From contig BLAL01000278.1 in assembly GCA_015698045.1 (NCBI GenBank), forward strand, positions 930,001 through 994,000: DNA of 64,000 nt, written 5' to 3'. The DNA is from Rhizophagus clarus. Taxonomy: Eukaryota; Glomeromycota; Glomeromycetes; Glomerales; Glomeraceae. The position numbers and the translations under genes are program-made. Under the pieces are notes generated by a model. It searched no databases. It had not been told where the DNA came from and was given only the letters and a program-made list of their open reading frames with translations. Below are positions 33,262 through 44,657 of this stretch, in pieces (within the stretch, counting starts at the first letter, position 1; each line of letters opens with the position of its first letter).

Positions 33262-36200
33262 TTTTTTTTTTTTTTTTTGAATGATTCAGTTCAATTCATA
33301 ATAATTTATTTATAGAAATTCTTATTAGTTAAATTAAATATGTAATGGTATACATAGCCTACTCGATATACCCGATATTTTAAACTGTCTTTTTTTTATT
33401 TTTAAAGATATACCATAGGATAATTGTCACTTTAATAAAAATTCTTAGGGATTGTTCTTATTTAAGTTTTTAGTTTAGTCGGCTCGCTGATCTTGGTCTA
33501 TTTTTGACAACTAGCCGAGTTTAAAATAGTTTAAGCAAATAAATTTTTTTTTTAAAATTTCGAAGTTGAATGTCGAATCTAAATTTTTTTCGTAATCAAC
33601 CGATTTTCTCGTACTATTCTCTCACCATTTACATGTAAATACTCTCAGATATCTTCAATAAAACACAATTGTCCATTATGAAATATGAAAAATGGGTTAT
33701 ATGGAAAAAAAATTTAACATAAGTATGGTCGTTGGAGATAGAAGAAAGGATGAAATCGGACGAATATTGTCTATCCGTTACTGTCTTAGTGTCGTCGTTA
33801 TTATCTATCGATCGGTCGGTATACAGTACATCGTAAAAAGATATCCGGTTGTTTTAGTAATTCTTGATCTTCATCTCATGTCGAAGGCGTTCGGGTTAGC
33901 GAGAGAGATTACTATTTAGAGTGAAGTGAAATTAAATTCGTTCATGTAATTCGTAAGTTGTCATAGTGATAAGCCCTCATGAGCTTTTCTAATTTGATAT
34001 TTAAGTTTCCTTAAGCCTTCCAACTTGAATTGTTTTTTGATCTCTTCTTGCGAAAGGTCTATATTATGACATCAGGTGTTACATGGGTAATTGTGTAAAC
34101 AAAGGAAATAAAAACTCAAGTAAATCATCTGATTCTTATACGAAAATGAGAATCTGAGAACATTCTATTTAAGGAACGCGTGTATTCTTCGAAAGTAAAT
34201 TTGCATAATTTTGGGAAATTGGAAAAGGAAGATATGTGTGTGTAAGAAATTTATTGATAGCGTAATTGATGTTAGGTGACTTTGTTGTGGATGAGTACGT
34301 TTTTTTTGTGACTGTCCGGTAGGCGATAGGGTTTGTTTTTAGTCGCATATATATATGACGAAAATATGATTGTCATGAAATAGCTTGGATTTTGATGTTG
34401 TATAATGTACCACATCGCAGCGGTAGTTTTTGAAAGGTGAAAGAAAGATTTTAAGTTTTTGCGGGTTTGTAAAGTTACAGCATATCAGAATGGTAAGTGG
34501 AGGAAAGATAAGCGAGATGGTGTTCTAAACTAATCGTAGGGTAAAATATTGTTTCTATACTTATTCGAAAAACAGCTGAGACCTAGCATGTAACAAAGCA
34601 CTTTTATAATAAGGTATGATAAAGTATGTTTGTAGAGGTTAAACGTTAAAATTGGTACCAAATGCATAAACAGGAAGGTAAAGAAAATATAAGAAGCACG
34701 TGACATACTTTCCACGATATATGCAATAAACATGTGACAGGACTCTAAGCCTTGAAAACGGAAGAATTGACCAAACAATGTAGAAAAACATCTAACAAGA
34801 TGGTATCCTGGCTCCTGGGTCTTGAAAATTACCTCAAATATGTGTTCGTGATCAATGGCAATTAACAAAGATAACGATCCCAAGAGAAAGAGATAATATT
34901 TTATTTTTTTTTTTAGTAAATATAGACATACGTTATCGCGTTTGTTTTATCAAATTATTATAATATTAGCTGTACATAGTTTCTTAATAAATATGCACGC
35001 AAAATTAACAACTAACATTAAATAATTGGAAAAAAATAAGTAAACTAAAAATGAACGATAGACCCGATGTTTTTGACGTAATTTTGATGAAGAGAGAATG
35101 ATGAATGCGATAGATATTAGATCAACGCAAGAAGAAGAAATGGAAGGCGCAAAAATTTTTTTAAGAAAAAGTGCTTCCGTATTCGAACCCAAATTAAAGT
35201 TCTCAAATGATACAGAAACTTAATATGAAAAGATACAACGGTTAATAAAAAAAGAAAAAGTGAGAAATTATCGAATAAACGAGGTAACCAGAGTGAATTG
35301 TCAAATAATAATAAACAAGCTTTGATGCATTCATAGTCGCAAATGAAAAAGGGCGGAATGTCGAAAAGAAGGAAAACGAAAACGAAAATGAGAGACAAGA
35401 CCAGAATAAAAAAACAACACGAAAAAACAAATTTGTAATTTTTTTGTAGCATTTTATAGATTTTTAAAAATATAGTACATAGTTTAATGGGGTAACACGT
35501 TTAGTTAGAACGAGATGTATATGATATAATTACTGAAAATGTATAATATTGATGTAATAATTATAGTATTTTTTGTATATAGAAAGAGTACAGGATTTAT
35601 CATATATTCGATCTAATATTTCTTGGTATGTATACCCGATCATTAATAAAGAAATGCTTTCCCAAAACAAATTTCGTGAATAATAAACGCAAAGTTAATT
35701 GAGAGATTGACATCATATGCGCCAGACCTACCAATCAATTTTGTACCATTTAGTAATGAATCAAATAAAAAATTATTTTCTCCGTTACAATTCTCGTTAT
35801 AATCTTCACCAGTTGACCGTCTTAACCAGTTAATTAACCTGCTAAGGTTCCTAGTTCAAGTATGACCATCACATAAAAATTTCGGTATCATGCAATAAAA
35901 CTTCATATCAACCTTACCCTAATAATCGATTCTCGGAAATGTACGATAATGCGGGATTTTATTTCATTTTTTATGGATCCTAAAATAGACCAAAGAAATT
36001 GTTTAGCATCAATAAACATGATTATAGGTTTTTTTTTTGAATGACGCAAATATGATGGATTTTTTTCAAAGTTACAGTACTTGGTTTTTGGGCACAAAAA
36101 CTTTTTGGAATTTTAAAAAGTTAATACTTGAATGTCACAAATTTTTTTTTTTAGTTGACTTTAACGCGGCAATAGAATAATAGAATTTTTTTTTTTATTT

Positions 36201-37700
36201 AAGAGAACGGCGTAATTTAACTAATTTATACTGTATTTAGTAACTTATAACTAAAATAGAAACCATGACTGACCGGCATTATGCCAAAAGTTTCAATAGT
36301 ACGTACATATGTGCAAAACAAAAAAAACTTTATCCAGTAAGTCATAAATCTCAAAGAGAACATACATGGTAACTATGAGATTAATGAGGTAAAACTGCTT
36401 TTCATATAAGATAATGTATCGTGTAACTTATGAAATCATGTAAATGTAACAATATGAATAATTTCACTTGACGATCATAAATAGCATATCAACTATTTCT
36501 TAGTTCTCGAATTACAATGAAACTCTCTTATTATCTCATATTTTATTGTCCTTATTCCTTCCACTTTTTCATGTCAATGGGACCGGTCCTTGTCCTTAGC
36601 TTGTGTCGGTAATGTCAATGTCCACCACCACAAACAGATCTGGGAGTACCACCGCCACCACTAACACCACCTCCACCGCCTACATCAACGCCACCTCTCC
36701 ATCACCACCTCCTCCAACAAATAGAATACACTAGCGGAACAAAAAAATGATCACCGTAATTTATTTATTGTTAGTTCGGTTTTAAGTCATGTTTTATCTT
36801 CCTAAACTAAAACAATTGTCCTTTTTCATAAATTTTATGTATAGACATTTATCTTTGATTTTTTATTTAATTATTACATATCATTATTTTTATTTTATGT
36901 AAAATAAATAACTTTTACTGTAATTAATTGTACAGTATATATCTATTCGGACTTAAACATTCATTACTTAGCTTTAAAAATTCAATGTGTTACTTTTATT
37001 TTTAAAAACATTATGATGTGTATTTTAATGGATAAAATGTTTGGTAATTTACAACTTGTTTTTTTGTAAAAATCCAAATATGCCTAAGTTTATAATAATA
37101 CGAGGAGTAAAAAAAACTCGATTATTATACATTAAACTATCCAACATGAGAAAATATTACATTTTTTTTTTTTTTTGTTCATTTAAACCCGTATAGAATA
37201 TATGTGAAAATTTACCAACTATTTTATTTGCATTCAAATATTTGTATACAAAAGTTTTAAAATATCTTTATTGAATTTAAATTAAGGTAATTAATGTCAT
37301 AAAGACTTTTTCTATAGAATTAACACTAAGTGGTTAACTTTTATCGATTTTTTTATAGTATTGCAAATTAGCAGTACATTGTTTTATTTTAAGACATGAT
37401 ATAGTATACATTCGGTCAAATATATAAATTTCAGATCGAATCTTTTTGCACCGGTCCTTCTCGATAAGATTTGGTTTACTAATACAATTTATGGATTATG
37501 AGACTTTATTGTATTTACATGATAATCACCTTTTAACCGTTGACGCTCCTTATTCGCCCGAAATTCAACTGTTATGATTTTCAGGTTTTTTTGTTAAGTG
37601 TAAAACTAATTATTTAACCAAAAAAAAATTGCAAGACCTAATCTTTATTAACATGCTTGTTTTACCAAAGGAAAAAATTTGCTCCTAATAGTGAATATTT
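33262..37700. other. Long intergenic region, no supported gene
   Basis: About 4.4 kb. Several hydrophobic minus-strand frames (34530-34883, 34950-35452) are low-complexity or lack any motif. At about 36620-36720 there is a pyrimidine-biased run of CCA/ACC words, unusual in this AT-rich DNA, with no clear coding use. I see no RNA gene. Confidence 0.4.
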
Positions 37701-37702
37701 TA

Positions 37703-38079
37703 GGTATGGTACGAAATCTCGAAACTCAAAATCCCGACAGGTACAAAATCCCGGCAATTTTTTTTGTTAATAAATTTAACCCATTTGCTTTATTTTTTAA
37801 TTATTAGTAACTTCCTTTGCTCGCTTCGATCGCAGTTTTTTTTCCTAACACCTACCTAACCCTAACCCTAACCTAACCCTAACTAACCCTAACTAACCCT
37901 AAGCTAACCCTAAGCTAACCCTAAACCAAGTAACTCCTATCTTATAAAAAAATCCAGTGTGAAACTCCTAATAAAAAATATTAATGATCTGTCGGGATTT
38001 TGGCCTGGCTGTCGGGATTTTGACAGTCGGGATTTTGGGTGTCGGGATTTTGAGTTTCGGGATTTCGGACGGCTCCCAC
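37703..38079. mobile_element. Inverted-repeat element enclosing telomere-like repeats
   Basis: The left arm contains CGAAACTCAAAATCCCGACA followed by a second AAAATCCCG word. The right arm carries the reverse complement of this arrangement, with four GTCGGGATTTT words ending GAGTTTCGGGATTTCGGACG. The arms flank about 220 bp with no frame. Near the centre, 37855-37926 contains about ten copies of CCCTAA with small variations (CTAA and CTAAG spacers). Target duplication not resolved. Confidence 0.7.
37855..37926. repeat. Interstitial telomere-like (CCCTAA)n tract
   Basis: Degenerate array of CCCTAA/CTAACCC units, the complement of TTAGGG, the telomere repeat of many fungi. It lies inside the inverted-repeat element and far from either end of the window, so it is interstitial. 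Confidence 0.85.
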
Positions 38080-39350
38080 ACTTGAAAAAATTAAATTTTA
38101 TAGATTAAATGTGTTTTTTGTAGTTTTTCTTTTTTTTTGATTATTTTTTAGTTTTTAATTGAATATTTTTTTCTCTTTATATGATACATTTAAACAATGA
38201 TTGAATACTTAATAGTCATTTTTTAAAGATAGTAATATTTGGTTTTTTCCATTATTCCTATTAGAATAGATTCAAATTTCTTGTCATGTTAACCGAAAGT
38301 TATTTATCACAAACTTTAACCATTTAATAGTTGTCGGTATCTGTTTTCCTTGTACTGGACTCGTGAAGAATTTACTGGAGAAAATTTCGAACAAGACTTT
38401 ACACAATAATTTTTCCTGTTGTGATTATGCATTCACAAGAAAACAACTTCAGAGCTTGCAAACTAATGGTACAGATTTTCCAACAGTATATAATCTACAA
38501 TACGCACTTGATGCCTAACTTATCAAAATTAAACATTTAATTATACATTTCTCAATTCGTCTCACGCTCTTCGTGGATTTTATGGACCATTTTTTTTCAT
38601 ACTTTATTAGGTAACCCATCAAGGTCATCATATCTGAATTTTTTCATCACGTTGAAGAAATCATTAAGTACCTTCTTTAGTCTATACATCTAAATGAAAG
38701 TAAAACAACTTGCGAAAAGATATCATGGATTTATGGATTACTTAGTATAATATTACCGATAAAGATGGGATCCATGAGCAAATGATTTTTTTATTTCTTT
38801 GTCATAATTAATTTCATTTTTCAATTATGCTAAAAGGAGTTTCTCTTAACTAATAATTTATTTAATTATTGATAAAGTACTCTATCGCAGTATATTCCTT
38901 TTTTACTTCTATTTAGATACAGAAATACATTAGATTAAAGAAATTAGATTGCTATGTTTCTTTCTATTGACAATCAATATTGGAAAAATACACAATGCGA
39001 AAATATACTGTACTAAATCATTAAGAAACGAAAACCGTGAAAAGCGAATATTCTAATTGGAAAATTCTTTGGAAGTCAAATAAAGTCATTATCTTGAATA
39101 TCAATTTCATTAATGCCATCATTTTGTTTCATTGATTATTGTGTTACGTTTCAATCCCATGCACCGGAAAATGAAGCATATAAACATTAATATATATAAT
39201 ATATACAGTATTTTACTTTTTTCTTTTTTCTTTTTTTTATTTATTTCCTTCAAATCTGATTAAGGTAATTTAAACAGAGTAAAAAAAAAAAAAGATTTTT
39301 TTTTTCTCCTTTTAAATATTTTTAAAATAAAAACAATTCATTGAAATTCC
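38080..39350. other. Intergenic region, nothing recognised
   Basis: A coding-like patch near 38370-38515 on the plus strand has no recognisable motif and is broken by stops. The rest is AT-rich, with poly-T and poly-A runs just before the next kinase gene. Confidence 0.35.
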
Positions 39351-41049
39351 ATGTTTCGTTTGGCTGCTTCATTTAGGCTACTTTCAAAATCTCCGAACTT
39401 ATTAAAATTACGGTATGTGATTTCCGTTACTTCCAAATCTTATATATATAAGAACATGTGGTCAAACATTCGAAATTATAAAATTATTATTATTATTATT
39501 TTTTTTTTCAGTTACCCAATTCTCAAATATTACACTATGGAACCTTCTACTTCGGCCAAACATGAACTTTCTGGTGAAGAACCTTCAACACATAAGAGAA
39601 TAAAAGTTTCACCTCATGAATGTGACACTTGTTATAAATGTCTAAACGAAAAATTTTGCAAGTCATGCTTTGAACATCATTATGAAAAAACTCAAAAAGA
39701 TTTTTCTAGTGGGAATGAAACACTTGATAACCTCGTTAAATATGTCAGATATTCTGAAAATGATAATATTTCCTTCCTCCAATGGATACCTTTTGACCGT
39801 TTGAAGGATGTTACTTATTTGACAAAAGGTGGTGGTGGAACAACTTCTACAGCCACTTGGTTAGATGGAAGATATTCAAGATGGAGTCATGATGAAAAAA
39901 GTTGGATAAGTACTGGCGAGACAAGAGTAGCTATAAAAACATTAAAAGGTTCTCAAAGTAAACTTAGTGATTATGTTGCCGGGGTAAGAATGCTTTTTAT
40001 TTCAATTTTGAACTTGAACTAACCAAAATTAACCAATTACTTTTTTTTTTTAAAAGCTTGATGAATATTTCAAGTGTGCAAGTCAATATCACATAACCTA
40101 CTATGGAATTTCACAAGAAACAACCACAAGTGATTATTCTATTATAATGGAATATGCCGACCCGGGTGATCTCCGCCAATTTTTAGAAGCTAACAAGTTT
40201 AAGCTTTACTGGCGTCGCAAATTGGAACTCATACGTGATGTAATTTCTGGCCTTGAAATCATTCATGATTCTGGTATAACTCATCGAAACTTGCACACTG
40301 GAAACATTCTCAAAGTCAAAGATGTCTTTGTAAATGCTCGTATAAATGATCTTGGCTTATATATACCAAATATCGCGTCAGGCGAAATTCAAGGTACTTT
40401 ACCATACATGGCGCCTGAAATTTTACGAGGTGATTCATACACCCAAGCCTCGGATATATACAGTTTCGCCATGATTCTATGGGAAATTTCATGTGGTAGT
40501 CGACCTTTCGCTGATCGTTCTCATGATGCTTCACTCGTCGTGGATATTCATAACGGTGTGCGTCCCATCATCCCAGAAGCAGTTGCGAATGAAATTCCAG
40601 AATGTTATCGCACACTAGTGAATCAGTGTTGGGACGATGATCCGAAAAAACGTCCAACTGCTAGTCAGATTAAAGAAAAGATCTATGATTGGTTATTAGT
40701 GCTTGGTTGGTTTCCAACTCCTAGTAGTAGAGAACATTCCGAAGCATCACAGTTTGAAACAGCAGATGATGCAAAAAATAAGAATGACAAGAGTTACAAC
40801 AGCGTTATATACAGTCAAACTATTACTCCACAGATTCCTGTTTACACTAGTCGGAAATTCAAACGCAGTGAAATCACACCTGAAGTTTCTGGAGGTAAAC
40901 AATTTTTATTGTCTTGTCAAATTCAAAGAACCTAATTAATGACGTCATTTATTTTTTTATTAGGCTCTGCAAGTATTAGTCTCTTTGTACCTGAAGAACC
41001 TGAAGAATTTAAAGAGTCCGAAGAACCCGGAGATAATAAAGACATCTAA
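39351..41049 (+). CDS. TKL-type kinase-like protein, 485 aa, HRN instead of HRD (probable pseudokinase)
   Basis: Four exons: 39351-39412, 39512-39983, 40057-40894 and 40964-41049 (486 codons with the stop). The first intron is 99 nt and stop-free, so retaining it also keeps the frame. If spliced, the N-terminus is basic and hydroxylated without acidic residues (MFRLAASFRLLSKSPNLLKL), resembling a mitochondrial presequence. Alternatively translation starts at MEPSTS, encoded in exon 2. Then: CDTCYKC...CKSC, the degenerate motif FSSGN, glycine loop TKGGGGTTSTATW, beta-3 Lys in VAIKTL, hinge MEYADPGDL, HRNLHTGN at residues 254-261 (catalytic Asp replaced by Asn), NDLGLY, APEILRG, CWDDDPKKRP. The tail holds VYTSR and an acidic Glu/Pro-rich end. 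The closest paralogue, 44658-47246, keeps HRD. The clean frame argues for a retained non-catalytic or weakly active role. Confidence 0.88.
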
Positions 41050-41215
41050 TTTCAATATGCGTCATAAAATTATAAATTATAAACGAACAATACTAGATAC
41101 CAGATTTTTTATAAAAATATGATTTGTTTTATTTAATGTTCGCATAAAAAAAAAAAAATAATAATTTAATAAATATAAACAAATAAAATAAAGAAATTTA
41201 AACAATAACTATCTA

Positions 41216-43582
41216 TTAAAGATTAATTCCGTATTTATCTAATGCTTCAATTGCTTTAGGATTATCTTGTAAAGCAGAAAGTTTAAGATATCCAATACCT
41301 TTTTCTTTGTCTTGTTGCACTCCCATTTTTTTTCCATTATAATAAGTAATACCAACGTGATATAATGCTGTAGAATTATTATTTTCAGCGGCCATGCTTA
41401 AATATTTCCAACATTCTTTTTTATCAAAAGGTAAATCAGGATTTCTAAGATTCTTACTATCATAAGCAAAAGCATATTCCACTTGAGCTTCAACTATACC
41501 AGCGTCAGCTGCAATTTTAAATAATTTTTTTGCTTCAATTTGATTCTTTTCAACAAAACCATTCCACAAATAAAGTCCTTTCCAATACATGGCCGTTTTA
41601 TTACCCATATTTGCGTGTGCATTGAAACAATCCCAACAAATTTTATAATCTTGTTCTGATTTAGTCTTCTTGGCTTTTGTAATATGATGTTCGATGCCTT
41701 TCGATAATGGTAAAAGATTAAGGACACGTTTATTAACGAATTCAATAGTATTATTATTAGAGGTGGTAGAGATGGTAGAGATGGTAGAGGTGGTATAGGT
41801 GATAAAAGAACTTTTTTGAGGTTCATAATCTGTTTCCTCATTTAAATTTAATAAACTACTTTCATAAGTTTTATATAATGATTCAAGAATTCTTGAGACC
41901 TTTTGGGTTGTCGGACGCTTACGATTTTCATGTTGCCATGCCGATGTAATAATTTCGGTGACACCATCAATTATATCACGTGGGCAATTTACAAAATCTA
42001 ATGTTTCTCGTTTTCCACTCATAACATGTTCAATCATTTCATCATATTCCATGTCTTTATATGGTACTCTATTAAAAGAAAGTTCCCAAAGAAACATTCC
42101 AAAACTACAAAAAAAAAAAGAAAAATTTTTAAAAAAATTGATTTTTATCTATATAATTTATCTATAGGCAATTCGATTACATACCTAAACATTTCACACG
42201 CATAAGTATATGGCTCTATCTTCGCATTTTGATTTGATTTTTGATAAGACTTAAGCTTCTCGGGAGCCATCCAACGCATCATTTGTCTTACTCTTTCACC
42301 ATCATGAACTTTGGTAGTTACATATTGTGTTTTATGACTTAAAGTAAAATTGGTTATTTTACATTTATATCCTTCAACTACCTATTTAAATTACATAAAT
42401 TATTAAAAAGCATTTAATATACAATTAATAATTGATGAATCAAAGAACTTACCAAAACATTTTCACATCTAACATCATGATGTAAAACACCTGTTGCTCA
42501 TATAAATTAGTTCACGAACGTAAAATAATTAATAAATATAAACTAATGCTGGATAAATAGAACTTACGAATATGATTCAAGAAACAAAGACCACGAAAAA
42601 CGTCTCTTGCCATGCTTAACTTAAGTTTCCAATTAAGATTCTTACTCTCATAAAGACTTTTTAAATCACCAAATTCAGCCCATTCTAGAACCATAACATT
42701 TTCGGCATATATATCCAAATTTGAAATTCCAAGAAATTTAATTATATAAGGACATTCACTTAATTCATTCCAAATTTTTAAAGTTGCACCAGCTTTTTTT
42801 GATTCCGGATTAGTACTGTTCAACGAATATTTAGTTGGTTTACAAGCGACATCAAGGTTTCTATATTTTCTTAATATAACACTATTACGATCTATGGGTT
42901 CTTCTGGTTCTATAAGATTTTCCGGACCAATTTCAGGTGGTTTTGATTTATCCAAGATTGAAGAATTTTTTTCTAACATTTCAATTTTTGCAGCAATAAT
43001 TGATAATTTCTGATCAGTCATATGAAAATTTTGTTTGATATCCTCATAAAAACCTTTTAATTGACCTAAATCACTTTTTATCTCTTCATTTTCCTTATCA
43101 CGATTAACAACATCATCAATAGTAATAGCAAGTTGTAATGATTTATAACAATGATCAAAATCATCCCTAATTTCATTAAGTTGTTGATTAACTACATTAG
43201 CAACGAAAAATTTTTTAAAACCTTTTATTTCTGAAACTTCTTCAACGAAATTTTTAACCTTTTCTAATACTTCAATAAAATGAATAAAACTTTCAAAATA
43301 ACTTTTTTCTTGAAATTTTTCAATATTTTGATCCATATGTCTTTTTAAATAATTGATTGAAGTTAAAGCTAAATCCACTCTATCAGCAAATACTCTACAA
43401 ATTTTTTTATTTGTTTTAGCTTTATCATAAATTTCTAATATATATGATGCTATTTTAATTGCTATATCAAAATGAGGTCCTAAATTTTGAATAATATCCG
43501 TCGTTGTTTGTATAATATTTATTCCATGATCTTTAACGCTTTCTGATACATTAACGCTAAAACTTGCGAATGTTTCTTTCAT
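41216..43582 (-). CDS. Helical-bundle + kinase-like + Sel1 fusion, 712 aa, NFT instead of DFG
   Basis: Minus-strand exons: 43582-42568, 42490-42453, 42381-42185 and 42104-41216, all GT..AG (713 codons with the stop). Residues 1 to about 155 are a predicted helical bundle with the motif KKICRVFADRVDLALTSINY near 60-80, which resembles the N-terminal four-helix domains of MLKL and of fungal HeLo/HELL proteins. A coiled-coil-like stretch follows at about 160-210. The kinase-like domain (about 240-500) has a Lys in ATLKIW near 269, hinge LEWAEFGDL, catalytic loop HHDVRCEN (Asp and Asn kept), and TNFTLS where DFG should be (Asp to Asn, Gly to Thr). It then has RWMAPEKL and SFGMFLWELS. Three or so Sel1 repeats finish the protein (YWKGLYLWNG, VEYAFAYDSK, LYHVGITYYNG). 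The first ATG (43618) would add only a Lys run, so I start at MKETFA. The MLKL comparison is inference from architecture. Confidence 0.85.
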
Positions 43583-44657
43583 GATTTTTATTTGCAATTT
43601 TTTTTTTTTTTTTTTCAAAATAATTGAAAGAAATAATTTAAATATAATTAATACAAATTGAATGAATTAAGAGGAAAAAATTTTGATAATTCAAGTATTG
43701 ACTTCAATTAATCTTACGGCGTCATACGATAAACTTGTTACACATACTGATCTCAGAACAAAGATCGTCTTTATTTCATTAAAATGAACATTATTTATGT
43801 TTATACCTTGATTATACTTGGTGTTTGATTAAAAACAAACAAAATAAAAAATTAATGAAAGAAATTTTCAGTATATAATCTTTATATTTCAATGATTGAT
43901 AATATAATGAAATCACTTCATTAATTAAATAATCACTAACTATACTCTCTTAGCGTTAAAGCTTGACTCGTATTATCGTTATATATATTTTTATCTATAT
44001 ATAGGAAAAATATGAAGAAAAATATTGTATGATTTATTTAATTAAAGTCAGAGAAATTTAATTTAATTTACAAACAAATCAAATAATGCATGCAATTCTA
44101 TAACACTCGCATAACTCCGTGTGTATGTGTATAAACAAAAAAAAAAAAAATAACAACAAAATTAAAATTTAAAGCCAAATATTCAAATTTGGAAAGTTTT
44201 ATGGTTTTGCCCAGAAGATTCTCGTTTTGTCTTTTTCATTGCAATTAAAATTGTGCATGGATGACAAAAAACAAACATGAAATGGTGTCACGAAATAACA
44301 ATGTGAGCGCCAAAAGGAGAAAACTGAATGATTTTACAAATAATTAAAAAAAAATCACCTTATCCTAAAAATAACAAGTTTTATTCATATTTGTTATTCG
44401 AATGATGAAGAATATTTATAACCTTTTTGTAGTAATTGTGCTTATTCAGTTTAAAATTAAAGCGAAAGAATTCCATTAAGTTTTAAATGGTTAGTCTTTT
44501 ATTTGTTTTGTTGATCCATAAAAAGGAATTTTCCATATGTAGCATGTCAAAAACATTGTGACATCCTGAATGTTAATTGAATATTATAAATTAACCAACC
44601 TATAAAATAATTCTTCGTTTTTCCTTTTCCTTTTCCTCATATACTTTTTTAAAAAAT
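43583..44657. other. Divergent intergenic region
   Basis: About 1.07 kb between the minus-strand helical-bundle/kinase/Sel1 gene and the plus-strand micro-exon kinase. AT-rich. No gene seen; it presumably holds both promoters. Confidence 0.5.

Noticed and set aside
34530..35452. Hydrophobic minus-strand frames that could pass for membrane proteins
   Set aside because: Low-complexity Phe/Leu/Ser composition from AT-rich, purine-rich DNA; no start context, splice support or motif.
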